DNA of 64,000 bases from Albula goreensis (GCA_022829145.1 CM040753.1:19617884-19681883), one strand, 5' to 3'. Counted from the first letter of the stretch, positions 38,960 to 51,765 are shown. Notes: a model not told the origin generated them from the sequence alone. Numbers and translations are program-made.

Positions 38960-39335
38960 AATGTATAAATCCATGCACACATACATAAACACTGTGTATG
39001 CATTCATACACTCACTCACGCACATACAGACACAGTACGCACTGCATATACATGCACACACACATACACACACATACAAAGAGCACATGGTGTACATATG
39101 CACACAATGCATACTCCCGCACACACAAAACAAAAAGTTCAAAGTACACATTGCATATGAATACACATACACATCCACGCATACACATGTACGCACATAC
39201 AAATACACAGACACATACACAGCAAAACTGCATTCACACACATACACACCTTGTAAGCATGCACACACATGCGCGCAGGCAGATGTATATGTTTCATGTG
39301 CATTCATACACAGATGCACACACACACACACACAC
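38960..39335. repeat. Imperfect CA-rich tract
   Basis: About 375 bp of degenerate ACACATACA-type repeats. It creates long open frames on both strands (His/Thr- or Cys/Val-rich) that are artefacts of the repeat. Confidence 0.85.
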
Positions 39336-40049
39336 TGAGACTGGGTTGCAGAGATGTAACAGTGCAGAAGGCCATAACTTAGCTGTGGTTGGTTCTCTGA
39401 GGATTTGGTTCCCTTCACGCTAGCAGGGTGGCAGCATGCTGCATCCATCCTGCACACATCGCTGCTGAGACGTGAAAATGGGCTGCCAGCTCTGTAAACA
39501 GTCATTAACATTTCTGTGGAACTGACCCCCCAGGCACAAGTGTGCGCACACTCAGAAACAGCTTGATCACTGATTGCGGATGACGCGATTCCTTGGCTGA
39601 AGCTCAGAGGAGCTATTGATAGATATGGAAGCAGTAAAGACAAATGGCATCTAGATGGTTTTCATGTCCTGCATTATACTGTCCTGATTCAGCTCATATA
39701 GTACTTCACTAAAGTGCACTGGTGCAAGCAAAGCATCGAAACACATGAAGCAAAGAAACTTTCATTACCAATGATGTATAGTATTTACGTTAGATAACAT
39801 CAAAGTGTGCCAAGTAAACACACCCACACATACACCCACATATGTTGAGCCAAACCTTCAAGAGCAGCCATACACAGACAGCACATATACACATAAACAA
39901 ACACACAAAATCCAAAAGGCGAACGAACAGCATGTAACAGGCCTGGGTAGCGGAAGAGACATGCCACTTATTGGAGTGGCCAATTTGCTGGAGTGCCGCC
40001 TAACTGCTCCAGACAGCTCTGATTTGTAGCCGTGGGCAGCACGCCTTGC

Positions 40050-40340
40050 TCGCTTCACAGAGCTCATTAAAGCCCCAGTCAGGGCATGCGGGCCGACTTG
40101 AGGGCACAAACAGAGACGGACGCGGCTGTCACCGGAGAATTGCCTCTCCTGCGCGGCCCTGCGATGCGGTGGAGAGCTCGGGCCCGGGGACCTGAGCCAT
40201 TTTTATTCTCGGCTCTGATGAGGCAGGGGATGGTGTGCAAGTGAGAGATGAAGACATATGCACGCGGCTGGGATGAAGCGGCATTTGTTCGGCCAATTAT
40301 GTTACAATAATTTGTAACCGCAGTAGCTGTTCTGGCTTCT
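40050..40340. other. Candidate conserved non-coding element
   Basis: CpG-bearing unique block including GAGCTCATTAAAGCCCC and TGTCACCGGAGAATTGCCTC, then GGCCAATTATGTTACAATAA and TTTGTAACCGCAGTAGCTG. It has no protein-like frame. It is one of the most enhancer-like blocks in the desert by motif density. Confidence 0.3.
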
Positions 40341-42170
40341 ACCAACCCCCTCTGCACATGGCTTGGTGCTTGCACTGCCTAATATGCTCGATTGCTTGAA
40401 AAGCCAAGTGAACTGATCTGTGTGCACTACCAAGCCTGGTTTACACTCTGTACTGGTCTCATGCTCTCCTGCAGAGGGTTGTGAGCTGTATCCATCACCT
40501 GAAGTACCTTCACCACATCCTGTGCAGCTTCTACCGTCACACAGTCACAGGGTTCCAGGCTCTTTAAAGGTTATATAATTTATTTATTTTCTATATTGGG
40601 ACACATATGAAACACACCAAACAATGCAGTGAATGTAGATAATGACAGTGCAATGAGCTTATAGAGTTATCTCCCTTATTATTTTTTGTTATTTTAAGAT
40701 GGTAGAAATATAAAAAAATAAGAAAAAAAGAGCGTAAATAACATTTTACATAAAGACATGGACATCAAACACAGTCCAACATGGAGTTTTTAGAAAGGGG
40801 AAGCAGATGGTACATGACTTTTAGAGAAGCTTGCCAAGCTTACACATTTCTCCTGCATAAGGGAAATTTTCCTGCACACAGTTTTTTGCAGATGACAATC
40901 AAAAGATACAATCTGAAATAAGCTAGCCAGTACATTTTCTTCTCTACAGTGATTCCAGGTGGATTCCAACTGGCAGAAGCAAACTTGGTTGGTGTGATGA
41001 TACACTATATAGGGAGCACAGGTGAAAAGTAGTTTATATGATGGTTCTAATGAAACAATGTTCCTCCAAATAGCGTATTAGCTGTATCAACAAATATCAG
41101 TTATGAATATTTTACTACTTATAGCATTGTCTTTGTGCTTGGTTCCAAGATAAAATCTGGATTTTTTTGTTGTTGTCAGGGAATATTATTTTCCTTCTGT
41201 GGGTAAAATAGTCCTATCATGTGTTCTAAAAAAAAAAAAAAAAAAACATAGACCCCTGATCTGAAAAAAGTTCCCATTTATCATTCACCAGGCACTAATG
41301 GCTAGCAGCCATATCACCCTAAACCTTTCTAATGTTGGACTGCTGTAGATGTGGGCTTTATTTATACTTGGACATAGCTCTCGGGAAAACAAAGTTGCTG
41401 CTATTAGCTGGGCCAGTAGGGGGCACCATTTGCTCTGCACCAAAGAGAACTCCAATGTCCATGCTGGTTCTTTTCATTAGACACCATTTAATTGATTATT
41501 GAAACCAGGAAATATTGCTCATTTTGGGGTGAAAACAGACACAAGCTCATAATGCAACTTTGGAGGGCCAGGGATTGCTACCCCACAGTATAAACAGTGG
41601 ATCAATATTTGGATGTACGGTTATCAAGTCTTTCAAGGTTTGATGTGGGAAGAAAGCAATTGTAAGATCAATTTTGTTTTCAATGTAAATTTTCATTTAC
41701 ACTGAAACCAACCAGGGTAGCTTGTCTCAGAAAATTCATTCATTTTAAATGACAGTGGGCAGCTCAAGATGATTCAGCCAATGTGGAAAAAAATGAATTT
41801 AGAAGCATGCAGTTTAGAGAAGAAACTCTAAATATTGATGAACTATTTTTTGGCCATGTTATGATTTTAGTAAATAGCACATAAGAACACCTTCAAGAAA
41901 AATTGAAAAACACAACACACAGGAAGTATGCCAGCAAGCACCAAAGTGATTACTTAGCCTCAAGTTGCTTTCATTGTAAATGCATGGTTGTACTTCAAAA
42001 TCAACACATGGCCTTGCTATTTGTATAAGCTATTAGTAAGCTCCAGGTACATTGAATTGTACCTTAAAGACAGGAGTGAGAACAGAAGAATGTCATTTCC
42101 TAGATTCTATACCAATGATATTTACATTATTTTATAAGCACTAATGATTTATGAGATCTAAATATTTTGC
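40341..42170. other. Intergenic stretch, no gene seen
   Basis: AT-rich DNA with an A run near 41229-41246. No coding or repeat feature could be supported. Confidence 0.45.
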
Positions 42171-42174
42171 TATT

Positions 42175-42320
42175 TTTAAAGTTAATTAATGACAGCTTCT
42201 GCAGAGTTTGGGTAAGATTTCCCCTGTGTTTTCCATATGAAATACTGTGGCATAATCTATGAATGAACCAGCCATAGCATGTACAGCTAATTAGCACTGA
42301 GCCAGCAGTAAGCAGCAGAA
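42175..42320. other. Candidate conserved non-coding element
   Basis: AAAGTTAATTAATGACAGC, CATATGAAATACTGTGGCAT, CTATGAATGAACC and CAGCTAATTAGCACTGAG lie in one unique block. The homeodomain-type TAATTA cores and lack of an open frame suggest regulation. Confidence 0.27.
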
Positions 42321-44487
42321 ACAAACCCATGCATGATACTATGGCCCTGCAGGTGCAGAGTTGCATTCTCCTGCTTGAAGGAGCCATTCTGTATCATATG
42401 TTTGTCGAATATGACAATTACAGCTGACAGTGACAGAGGGCTGCTGTTTTTCCTGTGCAGTGGTGGCCAGCACATTTGTCTTCGTGCTGGACCTAGAATG
42501 ATCGGTCCATCAAAGCTTGGAGCAGAAGCCCGGCTGAAAGATTGATGGCGGATATTACCTCCCACTTCTTCACCATGAGGATGCGGAGATGTGATGAGCC
42601 AGATACTGTCTAGGAGTAATATCAACAGCAAGAGGGTTCACACACACTAGCTATACTACCTATTTAAAGAATATAGGAGTCTGGATATATCTCAAGGTGC
42701 CATTCTAGCTTAAGCTGACGGTGTTAATGAGATCTTAACAAACTCATACTGCTGTACGCTTGACTGTGTGATTCTACCTTTCAGTCATTTATTTGCACTA
42801 AATCACCCTGTTACAGCTGTGACACCAAAACATGACAATGATAATTATGTACATATTCCCTCAGTCTGTTAACCTCCAAACCCTCAACAGTATCATGTTT
42901 TCATAGTGTAGTCATTTCTCTACATTAGCCTGATTTGTATGTGTTAACTACAAAGGGCTATCTCTGTCTGCCAGCCCCTTGTTTGTGAAGACAGCCCAGT
43001 CACGTGGTTTCAGTTTTTTTGCAGTACATCACCAGATAACAGGCAACCCTGGGGTCTGTGATATGGAAATGCTGGCCTGCTGTTCAACTGAGGTGATTTC
43101 AGGTGCTTAAAATAGGGGTTATGCACCATGACATAATGAGATTAGTTGCGTGACATTAGGAATATGTTGGTGAATGTAGTAAATGAACTGTAATGCAAAG
43201 TTTAGGTACAGTAAAGCAGAATACAGCATTTTACACTGCAGCACCGCCAGCTGCACAGGGGTAGAATGAGGGCATGGGGAGCCCCACATGTTCTGCTGTG
43301 ATATAACTGTGAATTGATTTTAATTTGTGCCGGCTGTGGAGTATCTGAAACCCGGCCAACACAGACAGACTGCACTTCACCTTACCTGCGTAAGCCACAA
43401 CCATGTACCAACTGCAAATGGCAAATGACTGTCAATAAAAAAGCAGTGCTTGTTAGATGTCAAACTGGCCACATTAGTAATGCCTCATTGTAGCCTTGGG
43501 CAGAGTAATCAGTCTGTCACACATATTCTGGGAATTTGCATCTCCAACAGAGAGTGGGAGTCTAAAGGTTTGTGCCATTTTGCATTTATAATCAAATGTT
43601 TATAATTTCCTGCTGTGTATGTGTCATATGTTGATGTTAATGACACTGCATCACACCAATGAAAATCAAGGAAGATGAACTGTACCTCTTTCAACCTTTT
43701 GCATAAATGGATTTATTTCGGTGCTACAACGATACTGACCATTTATCAAACTGTTTCCTCCACTGAGTGCTTCCATAGAGCTGTTTTTTTTTCAATTTTT
43801 ACAATTTAACAGACCCAACTGGTGTGCCTGCACAGTAGCTGAACTTTTGATTTGTTATCCACACAACTATGTTCAAACTTTGCAAATATATTTCAAAAGT
43901 GCTTGAACTTAGACAGAGGAAGGTCTAGATACAGCATGAAGGAGACATATTTTGTACAGATTCTGAACAAATTTGCCTTTCTTTTTTGTATACTGCTTTG
44001 AGTTAAAATGGATTGATCTGTTTGACATTTATTTAACTAGGTAGGTCAGCTGAGAACCAATCCAATTCTCTTGTCAATGACAACATGGAAAATCAAATTG
44101 GGCTGTGTTTTAAAGGGATTTTGTCACCAGTTAGATTAGGGTAGTGCAAGATTAGGTAGCCAATATTCTGTTCTCAGGTGCCATATATTTGTGTGCACTG
44201 TAAATGTTTAATTACATACAAGAATGGAGGTGCTTTTAAATGAGCTGTTAAAGCAGTACACAGGCAGTGCTTGAGTGAAACACTGAAGGAAAAAGTACTA
44301 AAGACAGTTTATTAAAAAAAAAACCACGGGGTTAAATTTGTCTTGTGTTGTTCCTCTCTACTCTCTGTGTGAATGCATGCACAGGAAGTTTCACTTTTGC
44401 TTGTTCCTCCTGAAGTTGAGTGTAATTTAGCTGTTTGTGTGCCATGTTGCACATGGCTTCCTTGGAACTGCTGACACCCCCTATGAG
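42321..44487. other. Intergenic stretch, no gene seen
   Basis: Unique AT-rich sequence without recognisable exon or repeat. Confidence 0.45.
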
Positions 44488-44642
44488 GCAAGGGACCATC
44501 TCACAAGTGCACCCTGTTCTCACCATCTGTGAAGGGACTGTCTCACAAGTGTAACCTTTTGCCACCACCTGTGACAGTACTGCCGCCCAAGTGTAGTCTG
44601 TTCCCACAATCTATAAAGGGACCGTCAAAAAGTGTAACTTCC
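44488..44642. repeat. About 42-bp minisatellite, 3.5 decayed copies
   Basis: (C)TCACAAGTG(C/T)A recurs near 44511, 44543, 44583 and 44623, each followed by a CTGTTCCCACCATCTGTGAAGGGAC-like half. Because the period is a multiple of three, the minus strand shows a repeated peptide (GCTCEMVPC / GYTCETVPS), but there is no gene support. Confidence 0.65.
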
Positions 44643-45402
44643 CACTGTGTCCTAGGAGTGCCTGGTTGGAGGCCTAACAGTCAGGACCTGCACACAGAGC
44701 TTGGAAACATTACACTGGGGCTAATACAAACTCTGCACTATAACTGATATATTGAAATGGAAAAGGTCAAGTGTGGTGGAAAATCAATAATTCATATCTG
44801 CTTACACTGGCCATTGGATATTTTAATATTTCATTTGTATTAAAAACCAAGCTCCAAACATACACAGAAAAGTATAAAAAATGTATGAGATATGGAACTA
44901 AGCCTGAGGAGCCCATTAAATACTGTATGCCTAAATGTATATGGAACAGGCCCAAATCAAATACATATTTTGAACGCTTTAACTCTTTAGGTGCTGGTAT
45001 AATTTTAGAACACTCTTGGACATCCTTACAGTATTTCCAATGAATGATGAGATGTAATAGGCTATGTATTTTACATATGATCAATACTCTTTAATTATAC
45101 CTGATGCCAAAATTTAAGGTCTATAAGACTTTCATCTGCACATAACACCACTTCACAGGTAAAGGCAATACACCAAAATGTTTTGCCTTGTCATAGTTTA
45201 AAAAAATAATGAGAGCTGATCTTTCATGAAAATAGTCAAATGTGAATGTGCCGTAGTAGCTTATCACTTATTTCTGCAATCATGTCTCCAGTTAAAAAAT
45301 AATATTGTAATGTAGTAGTTAAAAGATAATATTGTTATATTTTAAAGATACAATAGAGAACATGATGCACAACAGATGTACTTATTTTCTGATTCAAGAT
45401 TC
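44643..45402. other. Intergenic stretch, no gene seen
   Basis: AT-rich, with short frames on both strands but no conserved protein sequence. Confidence 0.45.
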
Positions 45403-45408
45403 TTTATT
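45403..45408 (-). terminator. Poly(A) signal below the 45.7-kb exon candidate
   Basis: AATAAA on the minus strand lies about 270 nt after the TGA of the exon candidate at 45676. The (TAA)n tract would be in its 3' UTR. Confidence 0.35.
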
Positions 45409-45490
45409 GACAGGAAATATTAATGTATATTAATATTAATGTAAATATTTTGTTCAAACATCTACACAGATGTAAAAGTGGGTAAACACT

Positions 45491-45491
<1 letters not shown>

Positions 45492-45546
<55 letters not shown>
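45492..45546. repeat. (TAA)n microsatellite
   Basis: About 18 uninterrupted TAA units. It also produces a poly-Tyr frame on the minus strand, which is an artefact. Confidence 0.95.
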
Positions 45547-45547
<1 letters not shown>

Positions 45548-45675
45548 CTGATGACAAGAAGGAGAGAATGTCAAGTAGAAGAGGGAGGAAGAGGAAAAGG
45601 ATGAGAAGAAAGATGGTATCAGATAGACTGTTGCATTCTTACATAACATAATGTAATGATATTTGTGAATGTGAC

Positions 45676-45887
45676 TCAAAATGTAGGTTCAGACACGGAC
45701 CCTGGGCATCCACCAGTCTTTGTTCCAATGTCACCCATGTAGAGTGAGATGGAGGGTCGGGGGAAGGGGACCTCTTTGTGGGCATAGGGAGTTCCAGTCA
45801 GGCACGCAGCAGCTTCTGGTCGCTTGCCGGCAGCAGAAACCACACGGGGAGTTATGTCATATTCCCCCAACAGCGTTCCCCATGTTC
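45676..45887 (-). CDS. Candidate terminal coding exon, unknown protein
   Basis: After an acceptor-like GATTTCACAG, the minus strand is open for 70 codons to a TGA. It begins (x)GA TWGTLLGEYDITPRVVSAAG and contains TGTPYAHKEVPFPRPSISLY and MGDIGTKTGGCPGSV. Codon use is mixed and amino-acid content balanced, unlike repeat artefacts, and a poly(A) signal follows. The short Pro/Tyr-rich blocks recall small axonemal or sperm proteins, but I do not recognise the family. I could not find upstream exons. The + strand is also partly open here (ending in VLELPDQNVTVYSES), so strand and reality are uncertain. It could equally be a lone exon of a decayed gene. Confidence 0.4.
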
Positions 45888-48800
45888 CTGTGAAATCGTA
45901 TTAGAGCTCCCGGACCAAAATGTCACAGTCTACAGTGAATCCCGCAGCCTGCAGGGCCTGCGTCTCTGCACATTACTCCAGAGCGTCAAGCAGTGCAGCA
46001 CCGAGCTCTACACATTTACATGCATCTCAGGGCTGCAGAGAGAAAGACAGAAGGAGAGAGGAAGATGGTAACTTGGCCAGAGACAGGCACTGCGCTGAGA
46101 TGGGCCCACCGCTGCCTAGCTGCCACAGAATGTAACATGCCCTCTGTAACAGGTGCAGTTTGGTATAGGATGTGAGCAGCAATGAGTCTTCAGGGAGTGA
46201 CACAGAAACTTCCTTTAGGCCAGGTATTAATATGTGAATTATCCAATCATGATCCGTTATCTGATCAAGATGACTGGTTCGCTATCTGAGAGAAGCAAAG
46301 TGTATCTACACATTATTAAAAAAATCTGTCTCTCTCTCCAAGCAGGATGTTACCCACTGTACATTCTATTGGTAGATTGCTTGCACCTATACTCTGCAGA
46401 AACTGAGCCACAATTGGTCCCCAAGTACCTCAGCCATTCGGGATCCAATCAGAGTCAGACAAAACCACATCTTTTCTGCGTCTACATGTGTCAGACTTAT
46501 GTGATCAGAATAATTGGATAGCATAGTTGGATGTTAATGCCGTGTATATGTGGGCCCAAGGAGTGATGTGGATATAACACAGAGGACAGAGAGGGAACAG
46601 TAAGGATGTAGCGCTGTAAGTGTGGGGACACCACATATACTATATTAATCAGATGGTCAACTGATATATTTATGTCATCCTTGGTTTTTCTCAATTACAG
46701 GAGGTTTTGGGAAATAACAGGAGATATTAGTGCTTCATTCTTTACACGGACATTGAAACTGTATTATATTTCAACACACTTCCTTCCATTAGAATCCCTG
46801 AAGGTGTAAGACTTTGGAATATTAAGGCACTAACAGAAAGAAGGAAGAACTATCAACTGTCAGAATACACTGGAGCAGAGTATTTTTTTAATGCCATATC
46901 TGTGGTTACACATGGAGAATGGATATACAAGGAACAGTAAGGGAATGAAACAGGAAATGGTGATGATGTGATAAACAGGATATGATACATTGAAAATATG
47001 ACGTTCTGGGCAGTGATGTAACAGGAAGCGGAAGACTTTATCTTGTCTATGTCTAGTTTGCTTTGATGCTATCTTGCTTCCTGACTTTCAATGCAATGCT
47101 TTTCAGGACACTGAGAAAAACACTTCAGCCTCTTGTTATGTCACTGTCCACATGTTCATTGATGTAGGTACAGAGAGGCTGGAGCAGACAAAGCAAAGGT
47201 ACAGAGCCAATGAGCACTACTACTCAAAGATAATCACTCAGCCAGTGTCACATAATGGCTATTTGTGATACATTGTGATATTTAGTCTCATTTGAAAGAT
47301 AAACTTTCTGACAGTGCTGCCCATAACTGGGGCTGCTGCAGGAGCTGCTTCTGTATCAGTGCTCAAACTTGAGACTGTAACTGTTTTAAAGGGATTTTTC
47401 AAAAAATTATTGGTGCCCAAAACTAAAAATAGAAATGAAGCTTCTCCTGGAAGAATCTCTCTGCGGGGCAGGCAGCTCAGATTGCATGCTTGAGCTCTGA
47501 TCTGAAGCACTTAATTTTTCACATAAAAGAAATTACCAACTGCTCCTAAAGTAAGATATAACCAATCAATTATTAATTTTGGAGAATGAAATGCAGTGGA
47601 TATTCCTCAGTGCTACAGAGTGTTTAGAGTCTGAAATCTTAGATGTAAACTTGGGCTGCTTGCTGTGTTATAGACATCATCTGCAGAAGGCTGATGTGTG
47701 CTCACACTTTTCTTCCAGCCCAGTGCTAAAATGCAAGACTCTACTAATCAGTTAATCATAGTCTTTGAGCAAGGTCTTGCCTCTGTCTGTAAACTTTTAT
47801 CTCTCTCTTTCTTTCCCTCCCTCTCTTGTCGACTGCTACCTCTGTCGTCTCTCATTCCCTTTAATCTGTGCTACTACTGGAATGCCTGCTCCCCTGGTGT
47901 CTTGTGTAGGAGTGTGGTTCCATGTGTTCATATGTGTGTGTGTAAGAGAGTGTGTGTCTGAGCAAGTGTGCATGTTGTAGTATCCTGTTGAAAGCATCTA
48001 TGAATTAAATGATTTTTGTAGCTGGTAGGAAGGTGTTTCAGGTCTGGAATATGTGGTGACTTTCTCAGAAGTTTAGTGATGATATCAGTGCATGGCTGAG
48101 CCTTCCATTGTCCTTCGTTCATCCTCACATGGCACAGGGGATCACAGGAGAAGGTTTATGTGGTGCACACTTGAGTGACTTGACGATGATTAATAATGGC
48201 TATATGGATATAAATTGCAGCTTTGCTGTAGGGACAGTGTGGGAGGCAGGGAGGGTGAGGAATGCAGAACAGGTCCCATGATGATGCAGAGGACCTCTGA
48301 CCCTCAGGACTTCAGAGCAAATCTCCACTGCGGGCTTGCCAATACCCTTCAAAGCACAGGAGTGCACACCTTGAACTCTGCGGCCCACTAAACCACTGTG
48401 CCTCAAAGGACCAGGCAGAAAAAAAGCAACTGAGGACTTGGTTTAAAAGAAAAATGAGTAAAAAAGGAGGGAAGAGCAAGGATTTGTTGTGTATGCTCAT
48501 CTCTGTAGCCCTCACCCATTGCCTTTGGCAGTGGTTCAGCTTTAACTCATTTGATACACACCATGACTAAACAGCATGACAACAACTATTCTGAAATAAA
48601 AATATTATCTATTCTTAAATGTCTCTTGTCCTCTTCTCTCTCTTGTGATGACAAGCCTCTTTAGAAGCTCTTAAGCACTGTGTATTTGGAATTTACATGA
48701 ATGAATTGTAAATTTCAGAATTTACGTCTGTGTTTAAAATAGATTTGTAGGGTTGAAACGTATAGATGTAATCCTGAGAGTGTGTCTGCAAAATACAGGC

Positions 48801-49298
48801 ATGCCACTCTGAATCCCCTGGCCTGTGATGTCTTTCTAAAGCACTGCATATTTGCACACAGGTATTAGATATCTGCCATTGTTCCATTAACTTCCTTTCT
48901 TTTGTGTTTAATAGATAAAAAACAGTAACAGCTCTGTGGTAGTGATGGTGCTTGCAGCAGATTTGGAGTGGAATTTCAGGAGAAAAGGAACTGGGAGAAA
49001 CATTCCCTACAAAGACAAATTTGCAGTACAAGAATACACAATAACATGTAAGTTGGTAGAGAATATTGAGCTTCCACTTTTGGTGTCATTGTTTGTTTTC
49101 CCTATTCTATGCCTACTGCATAATCTCAATTTTACGCTTTTGATCCCTTTGTACACTTGTAAGAGGATCCCTAAGACCCTTCTTGGCTGTCAGCAGGCGA
49201 GTTGTGAAGCTAAACAGCCAGAGCGGTGGAGAGGCAGGCAAATGCAACAATACAGGGCTGTTCCAGTGAGCAGCACGCTCACTCACACACAGACTCTG

Positions 49299-49300
<2 letters not shown>
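45888..49300. other. Intergenic stretch, no gene seen
   Basis: No exon that could pair with the candidate at 45676 was found. The strip at 45960-46035 is GC-richer but closed in all minus-strand frames after the TTCTCTCTGCAG acceptor-like word. A CT-rich run lies near 47800-47830. Confidence 0.4.
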
Positions 49301-49359
<59 letters not shown>

Positions 49360-49367
49360 GAGAGAGA
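49301..49367. repeat. (GA)n microsatellite
   Basis: Over 60 bp of GA units with one GG interruption. A 3' GA-rich shoulder near 49695 resembles the GA-repeat promoters of neural genes. Confidence 0.95.
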
Positions 49368-49689
49368 CAGTGTTCTTGAGCACAGCAACCCTTAAAAAAC
49401 ACTGTCTAGATTCTGGGAACACCTTTTACTGCAGCTTCTTCCAGGACAAAACCGCGGTGGGCAACAGGGGCTGATTTTTGGTAGACAAAATAGGGAGAGG
49501 GCAAGAAGGGTTTTTTTGTTGTGTATGTGTGTGCATGCATTTGTGCATGTATGTATGAATGAGTGTGAAGGCAGAGGGGGTGAGAAACACAGAGTAACAA
49601 GAGAGTGGGGGGGCGGGTGTTGGATAGTGGGGGTGGGGGGGTCAGCCTGGCGCTGAGCTCAGCTGCTGATGGCAGGAGTGGAGGGCTTT

Positions 49690-49890
49690 AGCGAAAGATA
49701 GAGAGAGAGCCTGAGCTGCTACACTCACCACACAGTACTACTCCTGCTCACAGAGAAAGCGGGACAGACAGGAGGACGGACTGACAGGCCCCCCTGCAGG
49801 ACGGGCGCACGGACGCAACACACACAGCGGAGGGTGTAGGGGGGCACCGGACCAGATGTGGGCAGCCCACCGATTGAGCTTCAGCCCTTG
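49690..49890 (+). other. Possible 5' non-coding first exon
   Basis: A CpG-bearing GC-rich strip follows GA-rich DNA and ends TTCAGCCCTTG|GTGAGCC, a good donor at 49891. It has the look of a vertebrate neural 5' UTR. One ATG (49855) opens a short frame crossing the donor. If joined to the exon candidate at 62553 it would stop within a few codons, as a uORF would. Assignment to lingo3 is only by expected synteny. Confidence 0.28.
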
Positions 49891-49920
49891 GTGAGCCAAC
49901 TTCCTCTCAGGACGATCCTT

Positions 49921-49942
49921 GGCATGCATGCATGCATGCATG
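49921..49942. repeat. (GCAT)n tetranucleotide run
   Basis: Five self-complementary GCAT units, able to form a small hairpin. Confidence 0.85.
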
Positions 49943-50289
49943 TTTTAATGGTCCACTGAGGGGGGGCACAGGAGCAGGGGAAGGAGTGGATGGGGTCAGG
50001 GACAAGGTTGGGGGGCAGGGCAGAAGGAGAAGGATACCTGTGAAGCTGCAAGCATCCTCCACCTGTCAGTGCCTCCATCCTCTGAGCCCCTGTGCCATCT
50101 CCCTCACAGCTGTTATCTGCACCTCCTGTCGCAGGTGTCTGAGCCACCGCTTGCTTCTTCCTGCTCTCTTGAATAGGACAGGGTGATCCACAGTCCTGTT
50201 AAACCTATAACAGAGGAATACGAACCTTAGCAGAAGTGGTGCTTTCCCACCTTTCTCTCTTTTATCACCAGATGGGGGTTGTTATTAGA

Positions 50290-50680
50290 GTCCTGTGCTT
50301 TAACCCCAGAAAAACACGTGTGAGCAGTAGTGCATTTTTGTCTGTCTTTGTTTCACTTCATTCCGGTGCCCAGAGTTCTGTGCGTAAACCTGACATTAGA
50401 GAGAAAGCCATAGCAACGTTTTCTTTCGCGTTTTCCCTCCTCCGGTGCTCCCTGGCTACCGCCAGTGAGCTCTGCTCACCCGCGCACGCTCCTGCCTCCC
50501 CGGCTATGTCCCTGCCTCTCACTCGCCGCGCAATTAGGGCTTAATTATCCTGATGCCGAGCAGGGAAAGAGCTACATTATCATATCGATCTCGGGGCGAA
50601 TACTGAGACGCAGCGCTGCGCTACACAAATCCGTCTTACCCCAGTCTTTGTTACGTGTGAAACAGGAGAAGGTGAAGGAT
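50290..50680. other. CpG-containing GC-rich block
   Basis: CGCG, GCGC and TCCGG words cluster here in otherwise CpG-poor DNA (for example 50420-50530). This may be a promoter-associated or regulatory island. No protein-like frame was seen. Confidence 0.3.
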
Positions 50681-51000
50681 GTGCTTTTGCGTAGCGTTTT
50701 TGTGTGTATGTATGTGTTTGCGTGTGTTCATCCTTCCAAAAAAATCGAATGAGACTATCACGTGTTTTTTCCCGAGACAAGTTCCAAAAATGTATTTTGC
50801 CGAAAAGATGCTATTAATGATGATGTGAACCATGAGTTCAACAAATTTGATGGTAAGGTTTGACATGTGAACAGCTGATCTTACATGTGCTGTTTTAGCT
50901 TTCTTTTGTAAAAATGTCTCATGTGAAATGTTTGAAATCCTCAACAATAAAAATATATATTTTTTTGACTTTCACATGTGAAAAACTGAACTTTGAGTGC

Positions 51001-51004
<4 letters not shown>

Positions 51005-51045
<41 letters not shown>
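51005..51045. repeat. (GT)n microsatellite
   Basis: About 20 GT units. Confidence 0.95.
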
Positions 51046-51046
<1 letters not shown>

Positions 51047-51484
51047 AGACATTCAGGGGAATTTGAAGCTGAGTGCTCAGGCTCTAACCTAACCCCTTTA
51101 TGCCTACAATTATTTGCAATGATTTTTCATTTTATTTGCCATCTTGTTACTTCTTTCAGCTTACCACAAGGAAAACTTAAGTAGCAGTAAGGGGATAGCC
51201 CATGTGAAGACTTCTTTTAGTTGCTGAATTATATTTGGTAGTGGACACCTGTCTCAGGAAATGTGTTATCTGATAATCCTATGTTTTTCTAATAAGCCTT
51301 TTGCTCAGTCTGTGGCTGTATCAATATTAGGAGAATTTCCCTTGGTGGTAAAACTGTCTGGTGGAGTCAAATGTGATGCTACAGTCCTTGTTAACAGTTG
51401 ACTGTGGGGGGAATTGCTTTCCCCATTTTCATCAAGCCTAGTTACATGAAGATGGAGAGCTCTGGGGAGGCTGCTGGTGTCTTC

Positions 51485-51765
51485 AGAACAGCTAGAGAAG
51501 CACAGCACTGTGAATGTGCTCCAGAACAGCTAGAGAAGCACAGCCCTGTGAATGTGCTCCAGAACAGCTAGAGAAGCACAGCACTGTGAATGTGCTCCAG
51601 AACAGCTACAGAAGCACAGCACTGTGAATGTGCTCCAGAACAGCTACAGAAGCACAGCACTGTGAATGTGCTCCAGAGCAGCTAGAGAAGCACAGCACTG
51701 GGAATGTGCTCCAGAACAGCTTGAGAAGCACAGCACTGTGAATGTGCTCCAGAACAACCTGCAGA
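51485..51765. repeat. 38-bp minisatellite, 7 full copies
   Basis: Head-to-tail units of AGAACAGCTAGAGAAGCACA followed by GCACTGTGAATGTGCTCC start at 51485, 51523, 51561, 51599, 51637, 51675 and 51713, with a broken eighth. Copies differ by 1-3 bases, so expansion looks recent. Copies four and five share a C for G at the same site, consistent with duplication of a variant pair. Confidence 0.96.

Noticed and set aside
38936-39643. A 235-codon minus-strand frame rich in Cys and Val, and Thr/His-rich frames on +
   Set aside because: Produced by the imperfect CA repeat; no splice sites, no conserved sequence.
45404-45679. Frame with a long tyrosine run
   Set aside because: Artefact of the TAA microsatellite; it probably lies in a 3' UTR or intergenic DNA.
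49113-49388. Ser-Leu and Arg-Glu repeat frames
   Set aside because: Artefacts of the GA microsatellite.
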